NCBI GenBank assembly: GCA_905193725.1
Contig: CAJJPW010000024.1
Location: forward strand, 1 to 16,256
Source: an uncultured Eubacteriales bacterium
Lineage (GTDB): Bacteria > Bacillota > Clostridia > Christensenellales > Christensenellaceae
Length of the DNA: 16,256 bases
Direction: 5' to 3'
Below, piece by piece: positions 16,089 to 16,256 of this stretch (within the stretch, counting starts at the first letter, position 1; the number at the start of each line of letters is the position of its first letter). The notes below the pieces were generated by a model. That model worked only from the letters and a program-made list of their open reading frames with translations. It made no database searches and was not told the DNA's origin. The translations under genes and the position numbers were made by a program.

Positions 16089-16256
16089 GTCGCACCCCCC
16101 GCGGGTGCGTGGATTGAAAATTAAGGTGGTTAATAAAAAAGAACGCTCTAGCGTTCGTCGCACCCCCCGCGGGTGCGTGGATTGAAAACCTTGACCTTCC
16201 ATCCTACACGCACATTTGCAGGCTGTCGCACCCCCCGCGGGTGCGTGGATTGAAAA
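16089..16256 (+). CRISPR. Type I-C CRISPR array (start; continues beyond window)
   Basis: Three identical 32-base repeats at 16089-16120, 16157-16188 and 16225-16256, period 68, with two 36-base spacers (16121-16156 and 16189-16224). The repeat starts GTCGCACC and ends GTGGATTGAAAA. CGCACCC and GGGTGCG form a 7-bp stem around CCCGC, the hairpin cut by Cas5c to leave an ATTGAAA-type 5' handle. Leader position and handle orientation agree that transcription runs left to right, so the first spacer is the newest. The window ends exactly at the end of the third repeat, so the array length is unknown. Confidence 0.98.

Overview
The window looks like chromosomal DNA from a Firmicute, most likely a member of the Clostridia. 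The evidence is strong AGGAGG-type ribosome binding sites before almost every gene, TTGACA/TATAAT-like promoters, A+T-rich intergenic DNA, and gene families typical of gut and anaerobic clostridia. The genus cannot be read from the sequence. There are three blocks: a polyol/sugar uptake and catabolism operon, a two-gene regulator/phosphatase operon on the opposite strand, and a complete type I-C CRISPR-Cas locus with the start of its array.

Block 1 (77-5966, + strand) encodes a short-chain dehydrogenase, a glycerol-kinase-like FGGY kinase, a lipoprotein solute-binding protein, a two-domain RbsA-type ATPase and an RbsC-type permease. Together they would import a small sugar or polyol, oxidise or reduce it, and phosphorylate it. 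The kinase keeps glycerol-kinase ligand residues R83, E84, W103, Y135 and D245 at identical numbering but has Ser where glycerol kinase has Phe270, so the substrate may not be glycerol. A 10-bp hairpin sits just after the binding-protein gene, and a 48-bp perfect palindrome closes the operon.

Block 2 (7818 down to 6057, - strand) encodes an RpiR/MurR-type regulator (HTH plus SIS sugar-phosphate domain) followed by a Cof-type HAD phosphatase. It converges on block 1 and has a near-consensus promoter. A perfect 11-bp inverted repeat lies between this promoter and the cas promoters.

Block 3 (8099-16256, + strand) is cas3-cas5c-cas8c-cas7-cas4-cas1-cas2, tightly packed with overlaps or gaps of only a few bases, then a leader and three 32-nt repeats with two 36-nt spacers; the array runs off the window. 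There is no cas6, as expected for I-C, where Cas5c processes the crRNA. Cas5c, Cas7, Cas8c and an internally translated Cas11c would form Cascade, Cas3 would degrade the target, and Cas4-Cas1-Cas2 would acquire spacers. The items most worth a second look are the internal Cas11c start inside cas8c, a leader hairpin that shares its half-sites with the CRISPR repeat, a first spacer that reads as an intrinsic terminator, and the S270 substitution in the kinase.
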